64,000 nucleotides of DNA from Phytoseiulus persimilis (GCA_037576195.1 CM075102.1:14938745-15002744), one strand, 5' to 3'. Positions 42,501 to 56,830 are shown, counted from the stretch's first letter. Translations and numbers: made by a program. Notes: generated by a model from the sequence alone, not told the origin.

Positions 42501-45330
42501 TCGGCCGCGTGATCCGCACCCCTGGTTTGTGAAGCTGAGAGCCGGGGCTCGCGACGAACAGCCGGTAATCAGAGCTTCACTTCAAGCATTCGGGACTGAG
42601 TCGCGCGGTTCGTGAGCAGAAACGGAACCAAATTTCCTTCTCGGGTCAGCTGAGACGACCCTCCCCTCCTGTTTGACGGCGCCTTTTCCTTTCCTTGGAG
42701 GTCGCGGTTCGCGTCCTCCAAAGAGGTCGGCTTGCATTCCTCCGAGGTTCCTTCTTCTGGATCAGTCGCAGGAGGATTTTGCGTTGGAAAACGGCGCACA
42801 ACTCGAATCAGATGTCAAGTTCAAGGTTCGAGAATCGGAGCTGAAGGATGGAGCGTCCTCGTTCCAAGAGCTCTCGTTGGGAGGAAATCCCGATACTCCC
42901 TTCCATTGTGTACCGCGCTCAACCATGACTCTCGGACATGACATCAATTCTCTCCGCTTTCTACTCTGCCCGGGTGCCTGGTGGCCAAGGATTGACGGCA
43001 TTCAGTGTGTCGAACTTCGCGAATAAATACAATCGTCATTGCCTCGAAAGCCGTGGCCGATCTCAACCGGCGTCCTCGATCGATCCAGGGGTGACTTTCT
43101 GTCGTAGCTCAATTCCGTTTGCGATTGGCTGTGGGAGGATCGCTCCGGTCTGGATGTATCGCTCAGAGAATCGATCGAGAAGGGTTTCCATCTGAACGCG
43201 GCTCGATATGGAAAGATTTAGCAGAGGACCTCCAGATGCGGATAACCTGTCTCGTCGCCTATAGTATAATCCGCTTCATTTGCCCTCTTTGAGACTGCGC
43301 TGTCTGGCTTGTTGGACCCGATGGGCCGATTGTGCAATTTCCAGCCCAGATCGTGTCCAAGCAGTGAGCGATTCTTGGGACTGCCGGTTTCGGGTCGAAG
43401 AAGCGGGTCAGCCGATGATTAGGAAGGATAAGAGGGGAGCAATGCAGTGCTGCAGTCAGAGTCAAATACAGCGTCAATTTGACACCGTGCCTGACTGATT
43501 GATTCATCAACTTCTTGCGGCATGTCACTCCGAGGAACCGAGAGCGCCTCGCCCGCCTTCCTCGGCCCTCAATTCTCCCCAAATCGGTATCATCTGTTGA
43601 CCAAGTGGCGATGATCACGACGGATCGTTTCTAGAAAAAGCGACGGAGGAATCATTTGCTTCCCGAACTCTCATTTGTGCTGCAATAGTGAGGTCTCTAT
43701 CTCATGTTTCTGGCTGTTTCAGTCCGAGTCTCGATCTTGGTTGAACGGCGACCCACACCTCGCTGGTGCATTCGAGCAGAAAAGAGGTTTTCTCACCGTC
43801 TCTGATCTTGTTTGACTGCGTGACGCATGTTAACAATCTCGTATTTCTGCAATCCATAGGATTGGAAGCAAAAGCTACATGCACACAGGTTATGGAAGCT
43901 CATCCGAGACGGCCACGATAAACGATTCGTCGATTCACCTAGCTCCTGGCTGTCCACGTCGCTTGTGGCGCAGTTGGCGTCTGAGAAGGATACTGGGCGA
44001 TTTGATACAACTGTTCATGGTCCAGGCCCACAGTTTGATCGCAATCTGACCATCGCACCTTTCGTAGATCCGAGCTGATTCGCGCGCCCAGAAGAAGATT
44101 TCGCATTAGAAACCGCAATATTCGACCTGTCCATGGACCTGTCGATGCTTCGAATTAGCCAAACGAATGGTTCATCAGTAGAGTTTCGAATTTACAGGAC
44201 ATGTCCTTGTCCGGTGCTTTTGTCCTGTTCCGCAATTTCTTGAGGAAACCGATTTAATCTTGGTTGATCTCTGGATCTGAATGCTGGCCGATGCGACTTT
44301 TGGCGCGAATTGAGCAAGCGCTCTCTGTGTAACCCTGCCTACCGGACTTTTCGTTGGAGATTGCCACCACTACTCCGAATAAAGACTCTTGGGATCTATG
44401 AAGAACCCTCAACCAGTGCTCTCATCCTGTTGAGACTTTGATTTTATATGCTTTTAGTGGGGAGGGTTCTGGGAGCTTCACACTGACGCTCGCAATGTAG
44501 GCTTGCCACCATGAGAGGGCTGCGGGAGATATATCGAACAGGCCCCCTTTCGCGGAGTCCTTTCATGGATCGAAAATACAGAAGTATTTAATGTTTCCGA
44601 CACATTTGCCTAAACCATCATTCCATCGCCGGAAAGGCGATATCTCTTCTTGAACGAGTATGTAGTCTCCTTTCAGCTCAGGTTGTCTGTTCGATATTCC
44701 TAGCGACGGTAGTCCTCTGGTCGCTGTACTCGGGTTTCAGCTGAGTTCAATATTCTCGCATAGGCGAGAGATGTTTGTCTAACATCAATTTCTGAGATTG
44801 AGGTAGCTGAATCCCCGTCTCGTCGATTTTCAGCGCGCTACTGTCGTCGAAACACTTCACTTCACGCTAGTTTACTGACATTACGTCCATTCCTGGTGAT
44901 GTCGATGTTGGTCATCGCTCGGGTAGTAGTCAAGCTTGGAAGTGAATTCGGTGAGATGTTCATCACCAGAGCGCGAATGCTCGTGCGAAATGCATGAAAC
45001 CTATGTAAATGCATATTTTGGATCTCCCAAGGTCGAAATGCATACATATATGGGGCGTGGGAGCATATAACCGTATGAACTGTTCTCCCTCCCTACTGCG
45101 AAACTGCGGGGGATCTGAGGAGCGAACCATTTTCGAAAGATGTTGACGTTGAGCCTCAAAAGAACGGGTGCTCGCTCAATCATCTGATTGAAGCAAAGTG
45201 ACCGCAGGACACGTTTGCTCCGAAGGGCACAGAGTGCGTTTCCTCCGCTGTGATCTTACAGAACGAGCTTCCTCCCAATATCAGTCAATTTGGAACGAGC
45301 GATCTGGGGTTCAGAGCAGAAGCACACTCT
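39595..45330. other. unassigned sequence
   Basis: Minus-strand frames at 39595-40164 (189 codons) and 39975-40511 (178 codons) overlap and may be more of the retrotransposon at 39.1-39.6 kb read in shifted frames, but no motif proves it. From 40.5 to 45.3 kb I see only short frames and no RNA gene or repeat. Confidence 0.35.
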
Positions 45331-45344
45331 GCGCCTTCTAACGG

Positions 45345-46490
45345 TTGACGAATGAAGTCATCAAGTTGAATCGGACTGAGGATAATGAGCGGTCCCAGTT
45401 CCATGTTGAGCTCTGCGATGCGTTCTTATCAGCCGGGATACCGCTTCGAAAATTGGACAATGTCAAACTGAGGGGCTCCTCCGAGAAGTACTTCAAACAG
45501 CAAGGTCCCTGTTCAACCACACTGCGCCTGAACTACTCCACAGGCGTCTATGAGAACAAGATTGAACTCATTAGGCAATCTGGATCTCGATAGATGAGAC
45601 GAAAGATGTGACCGGTCGCTATTGTGGCCCAAGGGAGCTGAACATAGAGGAGTCCTCCTATTCCTGAATGATGGAGCGCCCTACATGTAGAAAGCGGGCT
45701 CTGCCTTCAAAGTACTGTTACCCAGGACGCTCCACATGACATGCGTAGCCCATGGGCTCCACCGGCTGGCACCGAAGATGTGCGAGCCATGTTCCCCGAA
45801 GTTGACGAGCTGGTGTCGAACGAAAAAAAAGATATTCCTCGAATCAGCCTTGCGAGTCACACTTTTCCGTGAGGCTATCCATGGCACGCCATTGCCACCT
45901 CAGCCGGTGCTTACCCGGTAGGGAACTTGGATCAGCGCCGCTCTATACTATGCGAAGCACTACGATGAGTTCTCGAGAGCTGTGAAAACTCTAGATCCTA
46001 GCGACGCCGCGCTGCGAGCATCGCGAACGTGCGACAGTTGCTGCAAAGATGACTCCATCATTGCGGATCTGACTTGCGTGAATGCTCACTTCGAATGCCT
46101 TCCGCGTGCTATCGAATCCCTCGAGAGAGCTAATGCTCTACTCACCGGAGCTGTTCATGCTTTCGAAAATGCTCTCCGAGATATCGCGATGACTCCGGGG
46201 AACCGGAAGAAAGACTCCGTCAGAAGTGCGCATCGATTCTCTCCCGAAATCCCGACCATGGACATTTTTCTGGGACTGTCGCTTGACTTTCACCGATCGA
46301 GCTTTCGGCCGTGAAGTTCGCACCGACCACCCCCATAGACGTGGAAAGAACGATCTCTATGTTGGAGCACACGCTGGACAAACGTCGACAAAGCTTTACT
46401 TTCGAGAATTTGAGGATGATTCTCGTCTAATATTGCAACAAATGAAACTTTCAATATCTCAGGAAGTGTGGGGAGCTTTCCGCGAGCATC
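45345..46490 (+). pseudogene. hAT transposase pseudogene, copy 1
   Basis: In shifting frames the plus strand shows, in order, FHVELCDAFLSAGIPLRKLD, a GVYENKIELIRQ block, the first catalytic strand WISIDETKDVTGRYC, VLLFLNDGAPYM, HMTCVAHGLHRLA, FPEVDELVSNEKK, RVTLFREAIHGTPLPPQPVL and ALYYAKHYDEF. It ends with the hAT dimerisation block PIDVERTISMLEHTLDKRRQ and SFTFENLRM. This set is typical of animal hAT elements related to the CGGBP1-like group. Frame shifts fall near 45570, 45650 and 45830. Stops replace conserved residues after PYM and after VLTR (TAG where TGG, Trp, is expected). The N-terminal BED zinc finger was not found upstream. A dead copy. Confidence 0.82.
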
Positions 46491-46499
46491 CCTCACCAA

Positions 46500-47175
46500 T
46501 GTGTATTATTTGGAGACGATTTCGCGTGCGGCGACGATGAATGCATATTTCCCTCGTTGTGCTGCATGTTTTCCGTGTTTTCACTGCATATCCGCGTGCA
46601 TATTTCAGATATTTCGAACGTATGAAAATTCGCGCTCTATTCACCACTATGTTAGTTTTCTAGTCTAGATTTTCCTTGATCATCGTGTTCCTTCTAGAAC
46701 TCCCGGAATCTCTGGTCCAAGGTCCTCCATTGATCGCGAGAGTCTCTATTCAGAATGATGGTGAAAATCTCCAACACTTTTGTTCCATATGAGCGTGAAA
46801 CCGGCTCTGGACGGTACAGTCTTGAGCTTCGGGATGCCCTTCTCCAAACAGGATGAACTTCGTCGAAAGTTGCCAGGTAACCGGACAGATATTCTCAGGC
46901 GAACCTGCCTAAGCGTGCAACCAATGTTTTGTGCTCCGGAGCACGTCGCCATGTGATAAGTACCTCTTGTTTGTTCACGATGCAATGACCGCAAAGCAGC
47001 GCAAAGCGAGTGCACGATTCGCGAGTCGCTGGCGAGTTCCGCTCTCACGGGGAAACGATGATCGTGACTCGGCGTCTTGCAGTGATTCCATGCCCAGGAT
47101 AGAGCACAAGCCAATCGTGAGATCAAGTGCCACTTTGAAGTTCCACGGAGATTCGCTGGCGCGCTCGTCAGGCGG
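46500..47175. other. spacer between two hAT pseudogenes
   Basis: No coding match. A 147-codon minus-strand frame (46746-47189) has no motif. The end and start of the flanking hAT elements must lie here, but terminal inverted repeats were not found by eye. Confidence 0.4.
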
Positions 47176-47181
47176 AGCGAA

Positions 47182-48475
47182 GTGGCCAAGTCCGATCGCC
47201 TTCTGATTGTGAAAAACGAGATCTTTGAAGACTTCGGGCTTTTGACTCAGCAGCTGAGTATGGACAAAAAGCTGGAGCTCCTGGTCAGAGGTCGCTGGGC
47301 AAAGGAGGAGAATCAGTGTTTCCGACTGAACGGCGACTCTGTCATCTGTAAGAAAAGTTCCGTCTCGATAAAAATCAAAGATCGCAAAGGCAGTGTAAGA
47401 CTCCCCGAACACCTGAACACACCGAAGCACAAAAGAGCGGCGGCTTCGTCAGAGAGTCAGACCGGCATAGACACAGTAACCAACATGTGGTTTGCGCATC
47501 GAAGCTGGACAAGTAAAGCTCATTCGGCCGCGACAGAATTTAAGAAAAAAACAGCTGAAAAGCTGTGCCCCGAGCGATCTACATCGATGAAACTCGAGAC
47601 AGTCGGAAGAGGAAGGTAGTGAACGTGATCGTTGTTCCTCTCACGGGAAGACCGAAAGCCCCGATGTTGTATGAAACTGAATTCGTGGAGTCAGCGAATG
47701 CCGCAGCACTCCCGGGGGTTGTGAACCGGTTGGCCAGGTCGATTTCTGGGAATCCATCGCTGTTCAGACTCTCCGTGACCGATCAATGCAAGACCAACCT
47801 TGCTGCAGGCAAGCACCTCCGTATCTTCTACAGGAACTTCCTCCATATAACGTGTCTGGCTAATGGCCTGCCTACATGCACTTTGTAAAACGGTCAGAGA
47901 TGCGTACCCAAAGGTTAACTCCCTGGTATCAAAGATGAAAAGCGTTCTGTGCGATTCCAAACCAGAGAGAATCTGTACAAATCGTTACTCGGGGACGAAG
48001 CGTTACCGCCCACGCCCGTGATCACGCGGTGAGGCACGTCTCTCAACACGGCTCTGCTCCACCATGAAAATTCCGATAAAATGAAATTGTTCGTCTCCAA
48101 GCTCAAGGCGAAGGGTGAAGACACTACATCTCTGGAAGCGCTAGTCGATTACCTCGATGTGGCGGAAGAGCTCGACCTAATCTCTCGATTCGACAGTCTT
48201 CAGAAAGCTACAACCGAGCTCGAGTCCAACTCCCATTCAATTCAGGGACGGCTCGATATCCCGCGTTGCGTGATCGCGTCCGCGTTCGAACGGACGCTTC
48301 GCAGCTCGGCTAGACGAAATTCGTGGTTAATCCCGATCTGAAAAAACTCCACGAAATTCCAGGGAGAGACTCAGAGGTCTATAAGTTCGCTATCCTATCT
48401 GACGCCGACGTCGGACGGTCGTCTTCGATGTAGAAGAATTTGTTGTCGGATCGACGCCATGGGTTGAGCGAAATC
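47182..48475 (+). pseudogene. hAT transposase pseudogene, copy 2
   Basis: The ATG at 47182 starts an N-terminal region with a damaged BED-type finger (VICKKSSVSIK, then GSVRLPEHLNTPKHKRAA, one Cys missing). A deletion seems to remove the segment between the finger and the catalytic fold. In another frame follow IYIDETRDSRKRKVVNVIVV, LSVTDQCKTNLAAGK, HITCLANGL, VRDAYPKVNSLVSKMKSVL, LVDYLDVAEELDLISRF and finally YKFAILSDADVGRSSSM, a TAG, and KNLLSDRRHGLSE. The last part corresponds to the hAT dimerisation block, in which DVERSFSMYKNLL is usual, so the conserved Glu is Gly and the Tyr is a stop. Frame changes near 47580 and 47885 and the stops make it inactive. It belongs to a different subfamily from copy 1. 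Confidence 0.8.
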
Positions 48476-48479
48476 AGTC

Positions 48480-51400
48480 GCAAACGTTATCTCTCGAACA
48501 AGTTCAACTCAAACCTACTTTACGACTGATAAAACGAACGTAAATTCAGCGGGATCGCGAGTCTAGATAGTGTTCTTCCTCAATTCTTGAGTTTTTCCGC
48601 TTTTTGGCCGGATTAGCCTGAGGGGTCTGTCCGATGGTAGTCCGGTTTTCGGTAGGAAGATGTCGGGTAAATTCGAAGCTCTAGTGGTGAGGGAAACAGA
48701 TACAACAAACATCTCGCCTGCTCTCCAACTATTTTGATGCTCAGAACCTCGAGGGCAGTCTTTAGGACTTCCGAAATGAATAGAAGATCAGTGGAGGCCA
48801 GCGTTCCAGTTTTCGAATAATTTCCCTTCAAGGAAGGCGCTTAGAATGCCCTCCTAAACAGAACATCTGTTCACAACCGATTTGGATACAAGCTGAAACC
48901 ATCGGTGGAGCCAAGATTTCTCCCGGAGAGGTGGATGTGGGCGCAGAGGCGCAGGCGCATCGTATACAGAGAAAACTTCGTCCAATTTTCCCAGGCCAGA
49001 TCATAGGTCCAGGAGCGACTCAAGCCGAACTCGAGAATGAGACGTTGGTGATCTTCAACAGCAAGCATCATGAGAATATTTGAACCGGCGCGGGCTTCCC
49101 AAAACTGTGAGGGCAGCCCTTTCTCTGCCGAGCTGGCCGTCGACGGAAGCGCCATCTCATTGCGCACCGTTGCCCGCTACTCCTCTCTTGTACTGGGAGC
49201 AATTCAACAGAGGCAGCAGTGCTGTGTGGTCGATGCGAGACCACGACGTCAACATCAGTTCTTTCGTATCACCAAGAGTGCTCACTAAAATCGCGACACA
49301 CTATGCGCACTAGCGTATCCTAGCCAGTGTTGGAATAATAGTGTTCCCCGTTTCTCGGCGGAGTTGAGTGCAGTTGCGCTACCCGCGCGAATAACCGTGA
49401 AACTCCTCCAACCATAGCCTGGCTGGTTGGTACGTTGGTTCCCCTTCTTCTTCGGTCTTGCTGACTAGCTAGCAGGCTGGCTGGCTGGCTGGCTGGGAAA
49501 GTGACTGATTCGGAGTGAGAATCGTCCAGCCTTCATTGGTTCTCCAGCAAACACACTCAGGATTCACTACCCGCAGCAGTAGTATAAGGAGCAGTGCATC
49601 TGGCCCTAGATGGCTTTTGTGATCATTGGCGAGCGTATTCGTAAGGTGAGTGCTTCAAGAAGGCTGTGGAGACTGTAGGTCGCGATATTCAGCCTGCTCC
49701 CGAAGGCTTGAGAGCGATCGCTGAACATGCTGGAACGCTATCCGCTCCGAGAGGGAGCAACCAACGACGATGTTTTCGCCAGCTGATTTCGCTCCGATCG
49801 CGGAGCTGAGAGGTGTGCGGCCCGCGCGGTGCCCAGTTAACGTACCAGCTGTGCGAGCTGCGATGGAGGTGTTTTATTCGAACGAATTTGCAGGCATGGC
49901 CTCTGAGTGCGTGTGAGTCTGCGTGTCGAACGGGCGAGTGTTTTCTTGCGCGTGTGCCAGAATCAAGGAGAGAGTCGCCGAGGGGCTCGTCTGACCTTGG
50001 ACTATTGGGGTGGCCCAGTTTTCGTCTGCTGCCCAAGTCGCGTTCCGCTGGGTTCGATCAACGGCATCCCTTATTTTGAATCTCCCGCTTGGCACGCTGG
50101 TCTATCGATAAGCGTGTCCCATTCCGGGAGCGCTCCTCGAGTCTTTTGCCAGTCTCTCGGTCGATCTCCGGGAGGCTTCGGCTAAGGCTCAGTCGACCTT
50201 CCTCGAGATCCCAGCTCTGGCTGGCAGCAGCAGCGTGCTCTCCGCGTATCGCTCGGATAATATTCAGTCAGACACGCAGATCGTGAAGCCATTGCATCAT
50301 GATGTCAGTCCAAGGACAGATGTTACCCAAGGGTCTGGAACCCGACGACCCGCTGGTCGCGCTTTTTGAGCCATATCAGCTGCTACTACCAGCGCTGCCG
50401 CTTCCACCATCGGCAGCTAAACAACGACTTCAACAACAAACGCCACGCTAGGGCTGCCAAGTCAACGAGGTAGAATTGTCTGTGAAGGTGAAATATATGG
50501 CTCTCGTTGAGATCTGGTTCGTCCTCTCGCAACTACCGAGAACAACAACACCGAGACGGCTCTGGAAGCTTGAGCTCGTTTGAAGTCTTTCGAATGTCTC
50601 AATCTCATCGGAAGTATCCGTTAGGAGTTCTCTCCTTCCGACGGTTTCGATGCAGCGCTCTTGGGTCGGCGTTTATCTTGAGTTTCGTTCCAATAAGGGT
50701 CCTTGTGTGCTGTGACTCCCTTCAACGCGTTTTCGGGAACATTCCCAGAGCTAATTGTCGACCGCTGAGGAACATCGATCGTAAATCGCCCAACTCGTGT
50801 GAGCATTTCATGCGAACCGACGTCCCTCTTGAACAATTCTCGGAACATGCATTGTCCTGGATCCCTTGTTTCCTGAGTTTCCATACCTTACTGAGTGCCC
50901 ACAATTCAGTCCTGAATGAATGCGACAATCGACGACCCGTTGTGAAATGAAGCTGCCCGCGAGAAAGTCTTCAAGTTCTCGGAGATGCTGCAAAAAAGCA
51001 AGAGGAAGATGTCTCTGTACCTGGACGTGATTCAAAGTCGACAAAAACGTTCCAAACAAGGTGATTCCGTGATAAACGGCTTCGTGGAAGCTGAAAGGAA
51101 ATAAATTTCACTGAGGCTGCGGAGGTGCGACTGTGAAAGATGGCGAAATAACGGAATGCCGTTCCGGGAAAGGGTTCGCGTGAAGGACGAAGCGAATGAA
51201 GATCGAATCATAAGAAATTGAGCGGAGAAAATCAGTGGAAAGGGTGTGTTTTGAGAGGATTTACGTCCGTAACGGACCTGAACAGAATCCGATGCTGTCG
51301 CTTGGAGTTACATTGACCCAGTGAGAAGTTCTTGGTCTTGCCGCTCGATACGTACGACCTTGAGAATTTCCGATCAACCGCGGCCCATGGAGCGGTCTCG

Positions 51401-54400
51401 AAAAGCTTTCGGGGCACCACTTCGCCGCCTGGAATCTTCGAGATTCCATCGCGTTTCCGAACCCTCTGAGCGTTGTTCCTGGGCCTTTTGATCCTCAGCT
51501 CGATTAGCGGAAAACTATCGTGCCTTCACTATCACAGACTCCATAAAAAGCTGCACCTCTATCCTGTATTTGTTATTTGTCTGATCGGTATAGCATTCGT
51601 TGAGCCCATGAGTGGGCGTAGGCGCTTCCGATTCAAAAAACATCGTCGAAAGCGAACGAGTTCCGAATAGGTCGGATCTTAGTGGATTACAGGCACCAGA
51701 TCCTCGACTCACTGAGAGTAACTCCACAACTCGGAACAAAGTCGAACAAAAGGTCAACCGAAATCGAACGCAAACCAGTTCTGGGGACGGCTCCAGCTCC
51801 AATGTAGCCTATTGAGATCGAACTTCGGTCCCAGAACCGAGTCCGTTGCGCCTCAGTCCGGATTCCCTCAGGGAAAAAAGAGCTCCGTCATGGAGGTCCA
51901 ACGTCTGCGGAATCATGATGCTGAGCGTCGTCATCAGGGAACACCGTTGAACGGAGCAACCTTTGAGGGTGGCCAGAGGAAACCCTGCTATCCGTCTTTC
52001 TTGATGACGGAACTTCCACAGGCTCAGTGTTTGGCCCACTCGGGAACTCGAACAGGCCTTCTCATTGGGCCGGTGGCTGACTGCTCGAGAACACGATCTC
52101 AAATTGCTGTTTCCGTGCAGACTCGCTAAGCCCAGGCGGCAGCTCGCGACTCTAAGCACACGTATCTAGAGCCTACTGACGTCGGAATTCGGACCGTCGA
52201 AGCGAGATTGTGTGATCGGCAGATTTGACGTTTCGGTCATCGTCCAACCAACCATGTGAGACGGGAGGTGACAAGCATGCTGCTAACTCGACTGCTCTCG
52301 CTTCTCAGTCATTAGGCTGACTATATGGGGTGTTTCCCTCCGATTTCCAGGATCAGCAACGATTTCCTCAAGGTTCTTCGGAATTCGAAGTTTGCGTGTT
52401 CATGGGTTGTCGCCGCTCTGAAGGTTCTCCAAAGTCCATCCGGGTGCTGAGCACCGTTTTTGATCTGAAAGAACGGTCATCATTTTTCCGCGAGCCCTCT
52501 TCAAACAATTTCCGGAGAAGAAGCGTAGTCGTTATTGATTTGTTGTGTTCTCATGAATGAATTCACTCCGACATCATTGGCGGCGGCGCGTCCATGCTGC
52601 ATTGCCACATTGCCGACAGCTTGGAGTGGGGCAACAGCGCTGTTACAGATTCAAGAGCGAATAAAATGCGAATCTGATCCATATCAAGCGCCGGGTGATG
52701 ATTGTGTTGAAGCTGAGGCGACCTTGAACAAGTAGGACGCGGGCGGTAGTAGGTGGCTCGCTCAGACGGGATGGATCGCTCTTCCGCTGGTATGACGTTC
52801 CACTATCTCTCTTAGGATCCCAGTCCTCGACCTGGGTCTGATCTCGTGGAGTCCGAGCCGCGAACAATGAGCTCCAGCCGTCGTTGATCGTTTCTTCGTC
52901 ATTCGTTCAACAATCTCAGATGCTGTTCGGCCTGAGTAGTTGACACAAACACGTCCTTCAGGGAACCTCGACAAGGATACAGACGACAAAAGCGGACGCT
53001 TTTTGTTCGCGGAACATTCTGGAGGACATCAACTTAGCAGGAATCTGTGCCGTTATGTTGATGCAGTGATGGTTTTGAGACTGATGGGAAAACTAGAGCG
53101 GGAGTATCGAAATTGAGCCGACGAGCCAGCGAGGCGTCAAAAGTTGGAAATAGTCGTTGTTGAAAACTCCAGATCTCGCGAAACTCAGAACCTCTCGACA
53201 TCGATGTTTCTGGAAACATTCTGGTGATGGTAAGGAAGTGCCCTCGACAACGGGAAAAATCTGGACGAGAATGTGTGAATTAATAATGGTCCGACAACAG
53301 AAGGCTGCACCAGACTGAAGACGAAGTTAAGAAACGGTCGTCTGAACGCTACCAAAGTTATCTTTGACCCAACATTGCTTGACTGACGATTGGAGATTTC
53401 ATCAATGGGAGTCAGTCGCGCCTGACTGCTTTCCGAAGCCGGGGTTCCCCTTTGAGCAGTTGTTAGTAACGTGTGCCGAAGCTTCGCTCGCTCACCTGCG
53501 CTCACACACTCACCTTCCAGCCGGCTAGTCACTTTCGCCACTTCGGCCATCGATGGCGACTGAGCAGAGGAAAGTGGTCAGACCACATTACCTTGACTCG
53601 CTTCCCGTTTTCTGTTTCGTAAAGCGCCGTCTGTCGCTGAATGCCCGGCGGTCGTTGCTCGTAAGCCGCCGTATCAGGCCTGTGTTGCCACCTTGACCAT
53701 GTACAACAAACTGCCCCAAACCAGCGATCTTGGAAAGCCGTGAAGTTTTTATTCAACTTTCATCCGAACGCAGTTATCTGCGAACGATTGTTGCTCCGCT
53801 CAAAATCATTCGTTCGGATACCTTTCTTCCGGAGTCTACATGTACCGGTTCCTCTTGGTTATTGCCACATGCTCGAGCATAACGGTTTCGATGAATGCCT
53901 CGAGAACGCTGAATGGGAGCGTTCCTGGGATTCGCATTGGAGTCGTTCCACCGATCACGCGAATCCGACCGAATATGTTCGGATCTGGTGGATACGAGAA
54001 CAGTCGGACTCACTGCTCAAAATCCTGATTTTCGGAATCTTCCGGAGTGGAGCTGCGATTCCCTCGAGGAAGAGGAGCGGACTCTCGCAAAACGTGTATG
54101 TTCTTCCGCGTGATGGTGGATGTCCAGGAAATGGAATGTTTTTCATCATTTGGAAGAACTGCGCGACGGCTCCCGTTGGTTCAGGTCCAGTGTAGTCCAA
54201 AGTAGCTGTCTCTTCCAAATGTTAGGACACATCGCCCCGTCTTGCTGTTGCTTGCTGCTAATTGTCTTCCGTTGTGTATGTCCGCATTGTCTGCTGACTA
54301 GGCGTAACCGACGGCGCGGCGTTGTGATTCGAAGCTTTCAAGTGTCCGCTCAGGCATAGCATGACACATAATCGGATGTTGTAGTCAAAGGCGCGCATCA

Positions 54401-56830
54401 CCTTCCTTACACAGCGGTGGCGGCCGCAACGTCTACCCCACAGTTATCATCTTCGGTCTTTTGTTAAATAGAGGAGCGAGCTCAATCAAACTTGATGACT
54501 CGTTCGCCGGAACCGACATTCCAAGCCGCTCGCAGCCGGCTTCAATAATGTCGTAAAACACAGCTGCCGACTTTCTATGGGCTCCTCGCGTTTGCCAAAA
54601 CTTTCAACATCCTTTTCCAAGGATTGTGAAATGACTCGATTCCAATTCGTGTGTTCCAGAGGAATCATTCCAGGCGAGGCCTTGGCTGATCGAATTCTTC
54701 TTGAGAACGAAAATTTTTCCCTCTTCTCCGCCTTGATTTTCGTCGGTCACGTGGCTGGAACGCTTGCTGTGTAAAGACACCCGAGTAGACGTCGGTTCCA
54801 AACACTTGGCTCCCACCGATGCCGCGCACGAATGTGCGTTGAAACAAGTTATGCAATATGAGAAAAGAATCGATCGTGATTTGCATCTTCCCTCTCCCGA
54901 AACGGGATGATCCCACTGGTATCAGCATACATAGGGTGACGAACAGACAATCGTTGGCACCGCACCGCGCCGTAGGTTTCTCGTGCCTCATCTAGCCCGC
55001 CACGCTTTCCATCAAAGGAAGAATAGACCTCTTCGGTCGGGAGAGCGACCTTAACCTAATGCGTTCAGAGACGGAAAGCAGACGAACAGCGCTCCGGTGT
55101 GTATCGATCTCCCTGTCGAAGCCGGAGATGCGGTGGTGAATCGCACCTGGAGTTCCTCAATTCGAGAACCTTCTAGATGCACTCCGCAGAGAGCTGTGTA
55201 CGGAAGAGTCGCGGCATGATCAAGCCACGCGTCTGAATGGATTTAATTCCCGCGAAGACAGGGGAAAGCGTGGAGGGGGAGCCTCGAGGCGTTCTGCGAT
55301 CATTCTTATTTATCGACTTTCACTGCTCAGATGGGTTCGTTCGTGCGCTTGCTCGCTCGGTCAGACCCTCTTTCTCTGCCCCTCACCTCCCCCTTGCCGT
55401 TTCGCAGCCGTTCGAGCGCCGGTCTGACCCTGACCCGTTTCCGGTGGACCGAGCGGCGCCAAAGCAAAACAACGAGGTGGAGAACGTTGCCTCAAGCCTG
55501 ATCATGGTTTTTCCCTCGACCGTGGAGCCCGCCCGACCGCGCAGACTTCTGAGGGAGAGCCGAGGCGAGAGTTCGCGGTGAATTCTTGTCTGATGAGCTC
55601 CACGTCAAACCACTGACCAACCGATGGGACGGTCGGTCGGGTGGGTTCTCATATTGAACGACGATGCCGACCGACAAAACGATTACGACAAACGCGGCTC
55701 TTCGGCGGTCGTTCATTGCAATCGCTCTACCGGTGACGCCGATGTTGTTTTCTTCCACCATCAGAGCGGTTACGCAATCATCAGAACATCGTTTATCAAT
55801 CATTCAATCAGTGTGTCGTTGGAATCTGTTCGGTTTCGCTGTCGGATCACGAGGCTCCGGGTCTGCTCTTTCCGTGAGAGTCGCTCGCTGTCTCATTGTT
55901 GAACATTGTTGACAGCATCATGCAAGGCGAAATGGAACGAAAACTGGAGCGCCATCCGACTGAAGCCAGCGAATCGCCGATTCCAAGAAGGAAACAATGC
56001 TGTTGCACAGGATATGTCCGGCCGCAACAGTATCGAGTGTCACTGTGATCCGATCTGATCACTGCTGTGAGCCGACGGGCGGATAAGTAGGGTAGCTGGC
56101 AGGCAGGCGAGTCATTCGAACATTGCGGAATCCGGACAACGGACTGAGCAACATCATCGATCAAGTTCCGACAACGCACTAAGACCTCACAGTCATGGAA
56201 AACCTCGGATCCCGTATGGCTCCACATGACAGCACCTCATATGAGGTAGAGGAGAAAAGAATCTCAGGGCCTCTGTAGCAACAGTGTCAACCGATTCGAG
56301 TTCTGAAGTCGAATCTCCGAGATTGCCGAGGCCGCAGAGAGCCACCAGCAATCGTCGAATATCGTCCATGGTGACGGATGTTTATCAATGAAGGCCATGC
56401 ATTCCTTAGGGCGATTACGATGAGACCACGACGAGCGCAGTAAACGCACTGCGCAAAATGTCTTCGAGGTCGGCTTAGCTGAGCCCAAGGTAACCAAACA
56501 GACTGGCGGTCGCTAGGTCGTACAGACAAGCGTCCAGGTAGGTTGGCCAGGAAGCAAACAGGCACATAGAGAGCTGCAGGAAGAAGCCACGGGCAATAGG
56601 CCTCGGCTATAAACTCAGTCCGCGCCGGCGAGAACGACGTTCATTGACTGTCGCTCTTAAGCTCACGTTCTGGGTGCACATGTGACTAGATGATGTGGCC
56701 GGTTGATGTTTCGGTTAGACGATTCTCTCCATGGCATCGTAACGCTTAGCGGGGTTAAGACTCGACGAGGTCGGGCAGCGACTTCGACGTCCTTGCGGTC
56801 CGGCTGCTTGGAGCACCATCCGTCGCCATT
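48480..56830. other. unassigned sequence
   Basis: No gene recognised in about 8.3 kb. Frames of up to about 150 codons occur on both strands but overlap each other and carry no motif. A (CTGG)n microsatellite sits at about 49470-49497. Confidence 0.35.
49470..49497. repeat. (CTGG)n microsatellite
   Basis: AGCTAGCAGGCTGG is followed by four further GGCT units. Short tetranucleotide repeat. Confidence 0.8.

Noticed and set aside
43965-44060. tRNA-like start GTGGCGCAGTTGGC
   Set aside because: No B-box (GGTTCGANNCC) follows at the right distance and no cloverleaf could be drawn.
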